From Rufibacter immobilis (GTDB lineage: Bacteria; Bacteroidota; Bacteroidia; Cytophagales; Hymenobacteraceae): a DNA stretch of 64,000 nucleotides. The DNA is taken from NCBI RefSeq assembly GCF_003721565.1, contig NZ_RJJE01000002.1, positions 514,499 to 578,498 on the forward strand, given 5' to 3'. Shown here piece by piece: positions 57,181-64,000 of this stretch (position 1 is the first letter of the stretch; the number at the start of each line of letters is the position of its first letter). A program made the position numbers and the translations under genes. The notes under the pieces were generated by a model. It saw only the letters and a list, made by a program, of their open reading frames with translations. It searched no databases and was not told the DNA's origin.

Positions 57181-58072
57181 ATCTTGCCGCGTGCCGGTAA
57201 ATCATCTGGGAGACGTTGGCCATGGCGGCGGTAGCGGCAGAATCATTGTCCCAGTCTTTGGAGAGCAGCACCAGCACATATTTTCTGCCGTCAGGCAGGA
57301 AGACAATGCCGGAGTCATGGCGCACTTTGGTGATCCAACCGGTTTTATGGGCCACTTTCACTTCCTTGGGCAGCTTGGCCGGAATCACATCCTTGAATTT
57401 CTGGTCCAGCAGAATCCTAATCATTTCCTGGGAGGCGGCCGGGCTCACCGTTTTGCCTCGGGCCATCTGCTGGAAGAGTACCATTAGGTCATACGCGGTA
57501 GTAGTGTTGTTGAGGCCTTGCTGGTACGCTTTCCCGTCTTCCACCCCGCGCAACACCTGCATGTTCTTGGCCCCCAGCTCCCGCATGGTTTGCGTCACCT
57601 TGCGGGCATCAAGCTGCTCTATCACTAAGTTAGTGGCCAGGTTGCTGCTCTGGATAATCATTTTGTACAGCAGCTCAGAGAGCGGACGTTTCTGCCCCAG
57701 AACCTTGTAGAGTTCCTGTTCGCTGTCGTCCTGGGGGCCAATGCTGAACGGGCTGCCGTCTACAATGCTCTTGAACTCGTTTTTCACCAGCAGCGAGTCT
57801 GAAAGGGAAAATCTGCCTTGGTGGGCCTGGCGGTAGGCTTCTATGAGTACGGGCGTTTTCATGGTGCTGGCCGCGTGGAAGCTTTCGTGCTCGTTTAAGA
57901 GCAGTTCCTCGTCGGTTTGCAGGTCTTTGAAGGCTACGGCAAAGGTGCCCTTCTGTTGGCGTAGTTCTTGGAGAACTTCCTCCCGGAGCGATGTCATGTT
58001 CTTCTGAGGTTTAGTGGCGGTGCAGCCTAGCAATATAAAAGCCAGGGCGAGGGCGGAAACGTAAGGGCGCAT
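57179..58072 (-). CDS. Class A beta-lactamase-like serine hydrolase, lipoprotein
   Basis: 297 residues. A lipoprotein signal (LALAFILLGCTA, Cys17) anchors it in the envelope. All class A elements are visible: nucleophile motif Ser69-Thr-Met-Lys72 (AASTMKTP), Ser142-Ser-Asn144 (the SDN loop as SSN), a Glu at 178 in an omega-loop-like LRGVEDGKAY, and Lys243-Thr-Gly245 (AHKTGW). Penicillin-hydrolysing activity is plausible, but the altered SDN and omega loop mean activity must be measured. It stands alone, with no regulator nearby. Confidence 0.82.
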   Translation of the reverse strand: MRPYVSALALAFILLGCTATKPQKNMTSLREEVLQELRQQKGTFAVAFKDLQTDEELLLNEHESFHAASTMKTPVLIEAYRQAHQGRFSLSDSLLVKNEFKSIVDGSPFSIGPQDDSEQELYKVLGQKRPLSELLYKMIIQSSNLATNLVIEQLDARKVTQTMRELGAKNMQVLRGVEDGKAYQQGLNNTTTAYDLMVLFQQMARGKTVSPAASQEMIRILLDQKFKDVIPAKLPKEVKVAHKTGWITKVRHDSGIVFLPDGRKYVLVLLSKDWDNDSAATAAMANVSQMIYRHAAR

Positions 58073-58136
58073 GATTTTCTGGTTTAGTCGTCAAGATAGC
58101 GAGGCGCTATGAAATAAACAGAAAAAGGAAAGCTTT

Positions 58137-58176
58137 GCGTTTAGGGGCTGTTTTTGGAAAAACGGCCCCTAAACGC
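58137..58176. repeat. Intergenic palindrome, near-perfect copy
   Basis: Arms gcgtttaggggctgttttt and aaaaacggcccctaaacgc; one u:g-type mismatch (ctg / cgg). Outer cttt / aaag extends the stem. Confidence 0.9.
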
Positions 58177-58189
58177 AAAAGAAGGTTTC

Positions 58190-59914
58190 TTAGAACTTCT
58201 GGTTGAGCCAATGTTTGAAATTAGTTTGCTGCTCCGGCGTAGCCGAAGGCAATTTGCTCACCCGGTACTGCGGCAGGTGCAACTGGCCGTCTGGCGCAAG
58301 CGTCACCGTCTGTAGTTGCCTCTGCCGGAAAAGCGTGACTTCCACTTCGGCTTTGCCCGTGAGCAGGTGGGGGAGATTACCGTTCTCCAGTTTTCTGCCG
58401 TTGAGGGCAATGAGTTCATCATCAACGGAGAGAACCTGCGCGGCGGGAGAGCCAGGAGCCACGTACGCAATAGTGGTGGCCGCCGGGGTCGCCGCATTCA
58501 GCCGGAAACCGTACAAGCTCTCATACACCTGCCCCGATGGCAGTTTCTCCAGTTGACAGCCCACGTACTCCAGTGCCGGGGTGAGCCACTGCTCAAAAGG
58601 AATAGTCCCAAAGATCATTTCCTGGAAATAGTGCTCTAAAGAAATGCCCGCTACCTGCTCGGCCAGCCGTTGGTAATCTTCCTCAGAGTAACCTATTCCT
58701 TTCTGCCCAAATTCCTGCCACATGCGCCGCATCACCTCATCTAGCGAGCGGGTGTTTTGGGTGGCGCGTCTGATTTCCAGGTCCAGCACCAGCGCGGCAA
58801 TGCAGCCTTTGTGGTAAATGCTCACTTTGCGGTCTGGGATGCCGGGTTTGTAGCCGTCTAACCAAGTGTCAAAAGAGGAATCTGCGACGGAGAGGTGCTG
58901 CTCGCCTTGGTCAACGGTGTGGCGTTTGAGCACCGTGTCCAGCTCCTGAAAGTATTGCTCTGCCGTGAACACGCCGCTGCGGGCCAGCAGGTAATCACCG
59001 TAATAGGTGGTCACGCCTTCGGCCACGTAGCCGGTCCTGAAGTAATTCTCCCGCGTGAAATCATACGGCAGCATTTCCTTCGGCCTTATTTGCTTGATGT
59101 TCCACGTGTGAAACAGTTCATGGCAACTCACGCCCAGCAGTTCCTTGTACAGCCCCGGTGCCATGAGCTGTTCCGCCGGACCCAGCGTGATCACCGTGGA
59201 GTTCAAATGCTCTACCCCGTGGTAATGCGGGTAAGGCAGCAGGATGTTCAGGAAATGATAGTCTGCAACCGGGAAGGTCTCAAACAGCGCCAGTTGCTCC
59301 CGGGTGAAAGCCCTGAAATGCGGAATAATCTGCTCCCAGTCAGGCGTGCAATCGCCCTGGAACCACACGTGGAACGGGATACCCTGCTCTTCATACACCT
59401 GGTGCTGCAAGGTGGCGCTGGCCATGAAGGGAGAGTCTACCAGAAGATCAAAGTCTTCGGCCTGAAGGATGTGCGGTTCCGGTTGGGGCAGTCCGCAGGC
59501 AATCTGCCAGTGGGCGGGAAGGTCTACGGATAACGTGCAGAGTTCCTGTTCCTGGCCCACTACCGTAAGCAGGCAGTTCACCGGGTTCACGTACAGGAAA
59601 TCAGGCGCCAGCCAGGAACCGCCCGCATCCATCTGCCGGGCGTAGAAGTTGTAGCGCACCTCAAGGGTTTGCTGGCCGTTGGTTTCCACGCGCCAGCGGT
59701 CTTTGGTTTCTTTGTGGCAGGGCAGGGTAGAGCCGTCTGGCGCGGCTACGGTAATTTCCTGCAGCTTCTGCGCGAAGTGCTGGAGCTCATAGCGGCCGGG
59801 GCGCCAGGCCGGCAACTGGAGGCTGATCTCCGCGGCGGCGATTTGCGTGAACGTGGCTTTTATCTGCAGGTAGCCAGACAGTGGGTTCTGGAAGGAAATA
59901 TGATAGTGCGGCAC
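58190..59914 (-). CDS. M61 family metallopeptidase with PDZ domain
   Basis: 574 residues from a GTG start. A zinc peptidase related to glycyl aminopeptidase. The N-terminal beta domain (about 1-160) is followed by the gluzincin domain with His-Glu-x-x-His in GVSCHELFHTWNIKQIRP (about 264-268) and the third ligand Glu in YVAEGVTTYYGDYLL. A PDZ domain (about 455-540) includes APGSPAAQVLSVDDELIALNG. No signal peptide is seen, so it is probably cytoplasmic, or exported by another route. Substrate preference is unknown. Confidence 0.9.
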   Translation of the reverse strand: MPHYHISFQNPLSGYLQIKATFTQIAAAEISLQLPAWRPGRYELQHFAQKLQEITVAAPDGSTLPCHKETKDRWRVETNGQQTLEVRYNFYARQMDAGGSWLAPDFLYVNPVNCLLTVVGQEQELCTLSVDLPAHWQIACGLPQPEPHILQAEDFDLLVDSPFMASATLQHQVYEEQGIPFHVWFQGDCTPDWEQIIPHFRAFTREQLALFETFPVADYHFLNILLPYPHYHGVEHLNSTVITLGPAEQLMAPGLYKELLGVSCHELFHTWNIKQIRPKEMLPYDFTRENYFRTGYVAEGVTTYYGDYLLARSGVFTAEQYFQELDTVLKRHTVDQGEQHLSVADSSFDTWLDGYKPGIPDRKVSIYHKGCIAALVLDLEIRRATQNTRSLDEVMRRMWQEFGQKGIGYSEEDYQRLAEQVAGISLEHYFQEMIFGTIPFEQWLTPALEYVGCQLEKLPSGQVYESLYGFRLNAATPAATTIAYVAPGSPAAQVLSVDDELIALNGRKLENGNLPHLLTGKAEVEVTLFRQRQLQTVTLAPDGQLHLPQYRVSKLPSATPEQQTNFKHWLNQKF

Positions 59915-59975
59915 AGTTTTCTGAGGCTAAAAAAGAAATGGAAACTTAAATTTACGTGAGTTGTTGCAAGGTTAT

Positions 59976-60015
59976 CTGTTTTTGCCCTTATTTCCGAAAA
60001 ACGGCCCCTAAACGC
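59976..60015. repeat. Intergenic palindrome, mixed-arm copy
   Basis: Left arm ctgtttttgcccttattt, right arm gaaaaacggcccctaaacg. Confidence 0.7.
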
Positions 60016-60099
60016 GTTTCTGGGGCGCTTGCCGCGTAGTGCAGCTTTTAGCGAGGCGGGATAACGTGCAAATACTCAAATTAAAATGTGGGAAGTGGC

Positions 60100-60130
60100 T
60101 TGGTTTATCAAAATCCATTTTATAATTTTG
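60100..60130 (+). promoter_or_regulatory. Promoter of rpmH-rnpA
   Basis: -33 TTG (60100-60102), 20 bp, -7 TAATTTTG (60123-60130), a textbook Bacteroidota promoter, 29 bp before rpmH. Confidence 0.7.
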
Positions 60131-60158
60131 CAGGCCTTAATAAAATGTTTAGTGTAAG

Positions 60159-60317
60159 ATGAAAAGAACATTCCAACCTTCGCAACGCAAAAGAAGAAAT
60201 AAGCACGGTTTCCGCTCAAGAATGGAGACTGCCAACGGACGTAGAGTATTAGCTAGCAGAAGAGCTAAAGGCCGTAAGAGACTGACCGTTTCTGACGAAA
60301 GAAGACATAAAGCCTAA
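60159..60317 (+). CDS. rpmH: Large ribosomal subunit protein bL34
   Basis: 52 residues from ATG 60159, starting [20 protein letters not shown] and containing [20 protein letters not shown]. This is the diagnostic bL34 pattern; the last residues ([12 protein letters not shown]) extend slightly past the usual end. The gene has a strong promoter and is followed 35 bp later by rnpA, the conserved rpmH-rnpA order. Confidence 0.97.
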   Translation: MKRTFQPSQRKRRNKHGFRSRMETANGRRVLASRRAKGRKRLTVSDERRHKA

Positions 60318-60352
60318 TTTTTCTGAGTAGCTCGCTGCAAGGCGCCTTGCGA

Positions 60353-60760
60353 ATGGGTACCTTCACTGAACATTCTGCAGAAGAGCAACCGCTTTCTTAT
60401 AGATTTCCGAAAGAAGAACGTTTACGGAGCAAAAAGCTAATTGACCGGCTTTTCCGTGAAGGTTCTTCTTTTAACTTGTATCCGCTTAGGTTTGTGGTGT
60501 TGCAGGTGCCGGAGCCGTCTGAGCCCCCGGTTCAGATTCTGGTCTCCGTTTCTAAGCGCCACTTCAAAAAAGCCGTAGACCGCAACCGCCTCAAGCGGCA
60601 GATGCGCGAAGCCTACCGCTTGCACAAACACGTTCTGGATCAGGCTTCTACCGCCGGCGGAACGCGCTATATTGCCATTCTCTACATAGGAAAAGAAAAA
60701 AATCCTTTCAAAGTTATCTGCAAAAAACTAAATTCAGGATTAGAGCGTTTGCTTAGCTAA
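60353..60760 (+). CDS. rnpA: Ribonuclease P protein component
   Basis: 135 residues from ATG 60353 (a TTG two codons upstream is also in frame). It binds the RNase P RNA and helps remove tRNA 5' leaders. The signature RNR motif is SVSKRHFKKAVDRNRLKRQM, with LRSKKLIDRLFREGSSF at the N-terminus. It is co-transcribed with rpmH and precedes an S41 protease gene by 36 bp. Confidence 0.94.
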   Translation: MGTFTEHSAEEQPLSYRFPKEERLRSKKLIDRLFREGSSFNLYPLRFVVLQVPEPSEPPVQILVSVSKRHFKKAVDRNRLKRQMREAYRLHKHVLDQASTAGGTRYIAILYIGKEKNPFKVICKKLNSGLERLLS

Positions 60761-60796
60761 AGTATTCCCTTTTTCCGTTTTTTCACCTCTGCAGAT

Positions 60797-62455
60797 ATGT
60801 TGAAGAAGACTTTTGCCGGCCTCCTGGTGGCGGGCACTGCGTGGGGCCTGTTCTCTTTCACAGACGGCTCTGAGCGCTATTTCGATATCGCCAAAAACCT
60901 AGACATTTTTGCCACGCTCTTCAAGGAGGTGAACACCTACTATGTAGACGACGTGGCTCCCTCCAAACTGGTGCGCACCGGCATTGACGCCATGCTCAAG
61001 TCGCTGGACCCGTACACCAACTATATTCCCGAAGACGATATTGAGGATTTCCGCACCATGACCACCGGGCAGTACGGCGGCATTGGGGCTTTGGTGGGCA
61101 AGCGGGACGGCCGCACCATCATCTCTTTGCCCCATGAAGGCTCCCCGGCCCAAAAAGCGGGTCTCATCATTGGCGATGAAATCCTGAAGATTGACGGCGT
61201 AGATCTTTCGGCCAAAGCAGACGGAGACGTAAGCCGGTTGCTCAAAGGCCAGGCGGGCACGGTGGTGAAGCTGGAGATTAAACGTTTTGGGGTAGACAAA
61301 CCCATGGTAGTGGAGGTAGTGCGCGCCAACATCCAAATCAACAATGTGCCTTATTATGGAATGGTCACTCCGGAGATTGGTTACTTGCAGCTGTCTGGTT
61401 TCACGGTAGATGCCGGCCAGGAAGTGCGCAGGGCGGTAGCCAGCTTGAAGGAACAAGGAGCTAAGAAAGTGATTCTTGACCTGCGCGATAACCCCGGTGG
61501 ATTGTTGAACGAGGCGGTGAATATCTCCAACCTGTTTCTGCCCCGCGGGAAAGACATTGTCAGTACCAAGAGCAAAGTAGCCGACTGGAACAAAATGTAC
61601 AAAGCCCTGGATGAGCCGCTGGATGTGCAAATGCCCTTAGTAGTCCTTACCAGTACGAACAGTGCCTCTGCCGCCGAGATTGTTTCAGGTGCCCTGCAAG
61701 ATTATGACCGCGCTGTGCTGGTGGGGGAGAGAACCTTCGGGAAGGGATTGGTGCAGATGACGCGCCCGCTTTCCTATAACTCCCAGCTGAAAGTGACTAC
61801 GGCTAAATACTACATCCCTAGCGGAAGATGCATCCAGGCTATTGATTATGCCCACAGAGACGCAGACGGTTCTTTGCACAAAACACCAGACTCGTTGCGG
61901 GTAGCTTTCAAAACCGCCAACGGGCGCGTGGTGTATGATGGCGGAGGAATCAGTCCAGACCTGGAGGTGAAAGAGCAGCCGGTGCCAGACATCATCCGGA
62001 AACTCCTTTCCAAAAACTACATCTTTGATTATGCCACCAGGTTTAGAGCAGCCAATGCCTCCATTCCGCCGGCCAAAGAGTTCCGCCTTTCTGATGCGGA
62101 ATACCAGAAGTTTGTCTCTTACCTGAACGGGAAAGATATTTCTTATTCCACAGATGTGGAGAAGGCTTTAGATAACATGATCGCGAAAGCCAAGGAAGAC
62201 AAGCACTATGAAGAGGTGAAGACCGATATAGAGCAGATTAGAAAAAAAGTGGCCACAAACAAAAGCAACGACCTGATCAGGTTTAAAGCCGAGATAAGCG
62301 AGCTGCTGGAGCAGGAGATTGTTTCCCGGTATTATCTTCAGAAGGGTTTGGTGGAGGCCACCTTCAATGATGACAAAAATATCATGGCGGCTGTAGAGGT
62401 CCTGAACAACCCAACCCGCTATAAGACCTTACTGACCACCAGTGTCAAAAGATAG
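60797..62455 (+). CDS. S41 family C-terminal processing peptidase (CtpA/Prc-like)
   Basis: 552 residues. A secreted or periplasmic serine protease; the N-terminus (KTFAGLLVAGTAWGLFSFT) is a signal peptide or anchor. A PDZ domain (about 85-160) has GGIGALVG and GDEILKIDGVDL. The catalytic part has GYLQLSGF, ILDLRDNPGGLLNEAVNIS, the Ser in LTSTNSASAAEIVSGAL and the Lys in GERTFGKGLVQ, which together form the Ser-Lys dyad. The C-terminal 150 residues are helical. It follows rnpA by 36 bp, a common Bacteroidota arrangement. Confidence 0.92.
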   Translation: MLKKTFAGLLVAGTAWGLFSFTDGSERYFDIAKNLDIFATLFKEVNTYYVDDVAPSKLVRTGIDAMLKSLDPYTNYIPEDDIEDFRTMTTGQYGGIGALVGKRDGRTIISLPHEGSPAQKAGLIIGDEILKIDGVDLSAKADGDVSRLLKGQAGTVVKLEIKRFGVDKPMVVEVVRANIQINNVPYYGMVTPEIGYLQLSGFTVDAGQEVRRAVASLKEQGAKKVILDLRDNPGGLLNEAVNISNLFLPRGKDIVSTKSKVADWNKMYKALDEPLDVQMPLVVLTSTNSASAAEIVSGALQDYDRAVLVGERTFGKGLVQMTRPLSYNSQLKVTTAKYYIPSGRCIQAIDYAHRDADGSLHKTPDSLRVAFKTANGRVVYDGGGISPDLEVKEQPVPDIIRKLLSKNYIFDYATRFRAANASIPPAKEFRLSDAEYQKFVSYLNGKDISYSTDVEKALDNMIAKAKEDKHYEEVKTDIEQIRKKVATNKSNDLIRFKAEISELLEQEIVSRYYLQKGLVEATFNDDKNIMAAVEVLNNPTRYKTLLTTSVKR

Positions 62456-62507
62456 TTGTCACACTATATATAATAGAGCAGGGTTGTTTTTGATTTGGCG
62501 CAGTTCC

Positions 62508-62545
62508 TGGTTTGGGGCTGTTTTAGGAAAAACGGTCGCTAAACA
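62508..62545. repeat. Intergenic palindrome, mixed-arm copy
   Basis: Left arm tggtttggggctgtttt, right arm aaaaacggtcgctaaaca. Confidence 0.65.
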
Positions 62546-62599
62546 GTCAACGCTTTCAACTGATAAGTTGCCAATCTTGGTAAAGATATAGAGTATAGC

Positions 62600-62632
62600 A
62601 GGGGCAACCGGTAACGGTTGCCCTTTTGTTTT
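62600..62632 (+). terminator. Terminator downstream of the S41 protease gene
   Basis: Stem ggggcaaccg / cggttgccc followed by ttttgtttt, before tsaB. Confidence 0.7.
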
Positions 62633-62676
62633 AGAATAGCGTAGCTTTGCAGTAGAACGTTTGGCTTATCCCATAC

Positions 62677-63366
62677 ATGGCATACATACTATCTTTAGAG
62701 ACTTCGTCTACCGTTTGTTCCGTGGCTTTGCACCTGGATCAGCAGTTGCTTTCTTATGCAGAACTGCAGATGGAGAAATCGCACTCCTCTCACATTACCG
62801 TTATGGTGGAGCAGGTGGTGGGGCATGCGGGGGTGGGGTTGGAGCAGGTAGATGCCATTGCGGTTTCCGGCGGTCCGGGTTCTTACACCGGTCTGCGCAT
62901 AGGGTCGGGCACGGCTAAAGGGCTTTGCTATGCTTTAGACAAACCTTTGATCTCGGTAGATACGTTGTGGGCCATGGCGCATGCGGTTATAGAAAGTGTC
63001 CCTGCGCCGGAGCAGTACTTGTACTGTCCTATGATAGACGCCCGGCGTGCAGAAGTATACACCTGCCTGGTAGATCATGCTTTGGAGGTGCATCTGCCTG
63101 TAGAGCCTATGGTACTGGACAGCGCCAGTTTTGCCTCAGAATTGGAAAAATGGCCTCTAATCTTCTTCGGGAGCGGAGCGGCCAAAGCCAAAGAACTCCT
63201 GGCCCCGCACCCGAACGCTTTTTACCTTGACAATGTTAAACCTACAGCCAAGGCGATTGGGACATTGGCATACGCAAAGTTGCAGGCGAAGCAGTTTGAG
63301 GACGTGGCGTATTTTGAGCCTTTTTATTTGAAAGAAGTCTATATCACTAAACCCTCAGGGAAATAA
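62677..63366 (+). CDS. tsaB: tRNA threonylcarbamoyladenosine biosynthesis protein TsaB
   Basis: 229 residues. With TsaD and TsaE it makes t6A at position 37 of ANN-decoding tRNAs. The ASKHA fold begins AYILSLETSSTVCSVAL. KSHSSHITVMVEQV and the family signature AVSGGPGSYTGLRIGSGTAK are present. The C-terminal half is short and degenerate, as is usual for TsaB. It lies 7 bp upstream of the DUF2480 gene. Confidence 0.93.
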   Translation: MAYILSLETSSTVCSVALHLDQQLLSYAELQMEKSHSSHITVMVEQVVGHAGVGLEQVDAIAVSGGPGSYTGLRIGSGTAKGLCYALDKPLISVDTLWAMAHAVIESVPAPEQYLYCPMIDARRAEVYTCLVDHALEVHLPVEPMVLDSASFASELEKWPLIFFGSGAAKAKELLAPHPNAFYLDNVKPTAKAIGTLAYAKLQAKQFEDVAYFEPFYLKEVYITKPSGK

Positions 63367-63373
63367 AGGAAAT

Positions 63374-63898
63374 ATGGAAGAGTTTGTAAACCGAGTGGCC
63401 AATAGCGGCCTGATCACGCTAAATCTGGAGGAGTATCTGCACCCAGGTGAACGGGTGGTGTATGATATAAAAGACAACCTGTTTCACGGTCTCATGTTGC
63501 GTGAGAAAGATTTCAGAGCTTTTGTGAAAGAGCATGATTGGTCGCAGTACGCAGGAAAGAACGTAGCCATCATTTGTTCAACCGATGCCATAGTTCCTAC
63601 ATGGGCCTATATGCTGTTGGCGACAAAGCTACAGCCCTACGTGAACCGCTATGTGTTCGGAGACCTTGATTCACTGGAACAGGCGTTATTACATGATGCC
63701 ATTGCTACAATAAATCCCGCAGATTATCAAGATGCCAAAGTGGTGATCAAAGGGTGTGGCCAAATACCCGTGCCTACTTTTGCTTATGTAGAAATCATGC
63801 AGAAGCTGTTGCCAGTGGTAAGTAGCGTAATGTATGGTGAGCCCTGCTCCACAGTGCCAATCTATAAAAAGCCGAAGGATAAAGTAGCTACTACCTAA
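63374..63898 (+). CDS. DUF2480 family protein
   Basis: 174 residues, cytoplasmic, of a family found mainly in Bacteroidota. Recognised from the start EEFVNRVANSGLITLNLEE and the blocks FHGLMLREKDFRAFVKEHDW, ICSTDAIVPTWAYMLLATKL and VVIKGCGQIPVPTFAYVEIM. Function is not known. It is 7 bp after tsaB and so likely co-transcribed, which is the only functional hint. Confidence 0.85.
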   Translation: MEEFVNRVANSGLITLNLEEYLHPGERVVYDIKDNLFHGLMLREKDFRAFVKEHDWSQYAGKNVAIICSTDAIVPTWAYMLLATKLQPYVNRYVFGDLDSLEQALLHDAIATINPADYQDAKVVIKGCGQIPVPTFAYVEIMQKLLPVVSSVMYGEPCSTVPIYKKPKDKVATT

Positions 63899-63919
63899 TC
63901 CTATTACTGGAGCACATAG

Positions 63920-63990
63920 AGGCGGGTGGGGTTTAGGGGCCGTTTTCGGAAAAGCGGCCGCTAAACGCCACCCGCCTCCCTTTTATGGGT
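63920..63990 (+). terminator. Extended palindrome, terminator of tsaB-DUF2480
   Basis: The palindrome core (63929-63969) is extended by aggcgggtgg / ccacccgcct and followed by cccttttat. Confidence 0.7.
63929..63969. repeat. Intergenic palindrome, near-perfect copy
   Basis: Left arm ggtttaggggccgtttt, right arm aaaagcggccgctaaacgcc. Confidence 0.85.
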
Positions 63991-64000
63991 CGGGAGGCCC

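Noticed and set aside
5110..63977. CRISPR array
   Set aside because: The abundant repeats are palindromic and scattered singly between genes, with no regular spacing of repeats and spacers and no cas genes.
5110..63977. All palindromes as ordinary Rho-independent terminators
   Set aside because: The T-run lies in the stem near the loop, not after it, and several copies lie upstream of genes. Only copies with extended GC stems plus outer T-runs (15954, 36145, 44102, 63920) were called terminators.
9340..64000. Riboswitches
   Set aside because: I looked at the long leaders (40102-40522, 49675-49837, 29991-30255) and saw no conserved riboswitch core that I can recognise.

Overview
The window reads as a chromosomal segment of a pigmented Bacteroidota bacterium of the order Cytophagales, most likely family Hymenobacteraceae (a Rufibacter, Nibribacter or Pontibacter relative). 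The reasons are roughly balanced GC, gliding genes (GldB and the start of a GldE-like gene), a carotenoid gene pair (CruF-type hydratase and lycopene cyclase), several Bacteroidota-type outer-membrane beta-barrels, promoters of the form TTG - about 20 bp - TAnnTTTG, and start codons mostly lacking Shine-Dalgarno sequences. The genus is inferred from general knowledge and not proven here.

Layout. 1-5 kb: gldE start, ssb, mutY, an HU-like gene, a TPR protein, a 29-codon basic (ribosomal-type) gene and RNase G/E. 5-16 kb: two outer-membrane barrels, gldB, a glycosyltransferase, nth in an operon with an ECF sigma factor and a small candidate anti-sigma gene, a YitT-family protein, a DUF202 protein, a truncated haemoglobin and an MFS exporter. 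16-23 kb: a heavy-metal RND efflux operon whose pump gene is fused to its outer-membrane channel; it is bracketed by about 320 bp inverted repeats. 23-31 kb: a short bTHX gene, uvrA, carotenoid genes, tpiA, prmA. 31-36 kb: one 1665-residue secreted protein of unknown family. 36-48 kb: plsY, an M20 dipeptidase, two paralogous barrels, a YifB/ComM ATPase, gmhA, an MsbA-like ABC transporter, a Wzi/RemB-like outer-membrane protein. 48-64 kb: a FemAB-like acyltransferase overlapping upp, a DEAD-box helicase, dihydroorotase, tRNA-His, a PfkB kinase, a class A beta-lactamase-like lipoprotein, an M61 peptidase, rpmH-rnpA-S41 protease, tsaB and a DUF2480 protein.

Most genes are housekeeping. The striking content is between them. 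I count 33 copies of a roughly 38-40 bp palindrome (arms like gtttaggggctg / cagcccctaaac around a T-run and A-run). All are intergenic once starts are placed properly. Arm changes are often matched on both sides. Several further repeat families (a module with acccacccctacccctcc ends, 'gagtctnnagactc' hairpins, 'acgctcgtagg' units, 'cagaactca' tracts and a 'gtcatcctgaaagga' element) cluster in a few repeat-rich intergenic islands, notably on both sides of the metal-efflux operon and at 51.9-52.4 kb. No CRISPR array, prophage, intact transposase or recognised defence system was seen.
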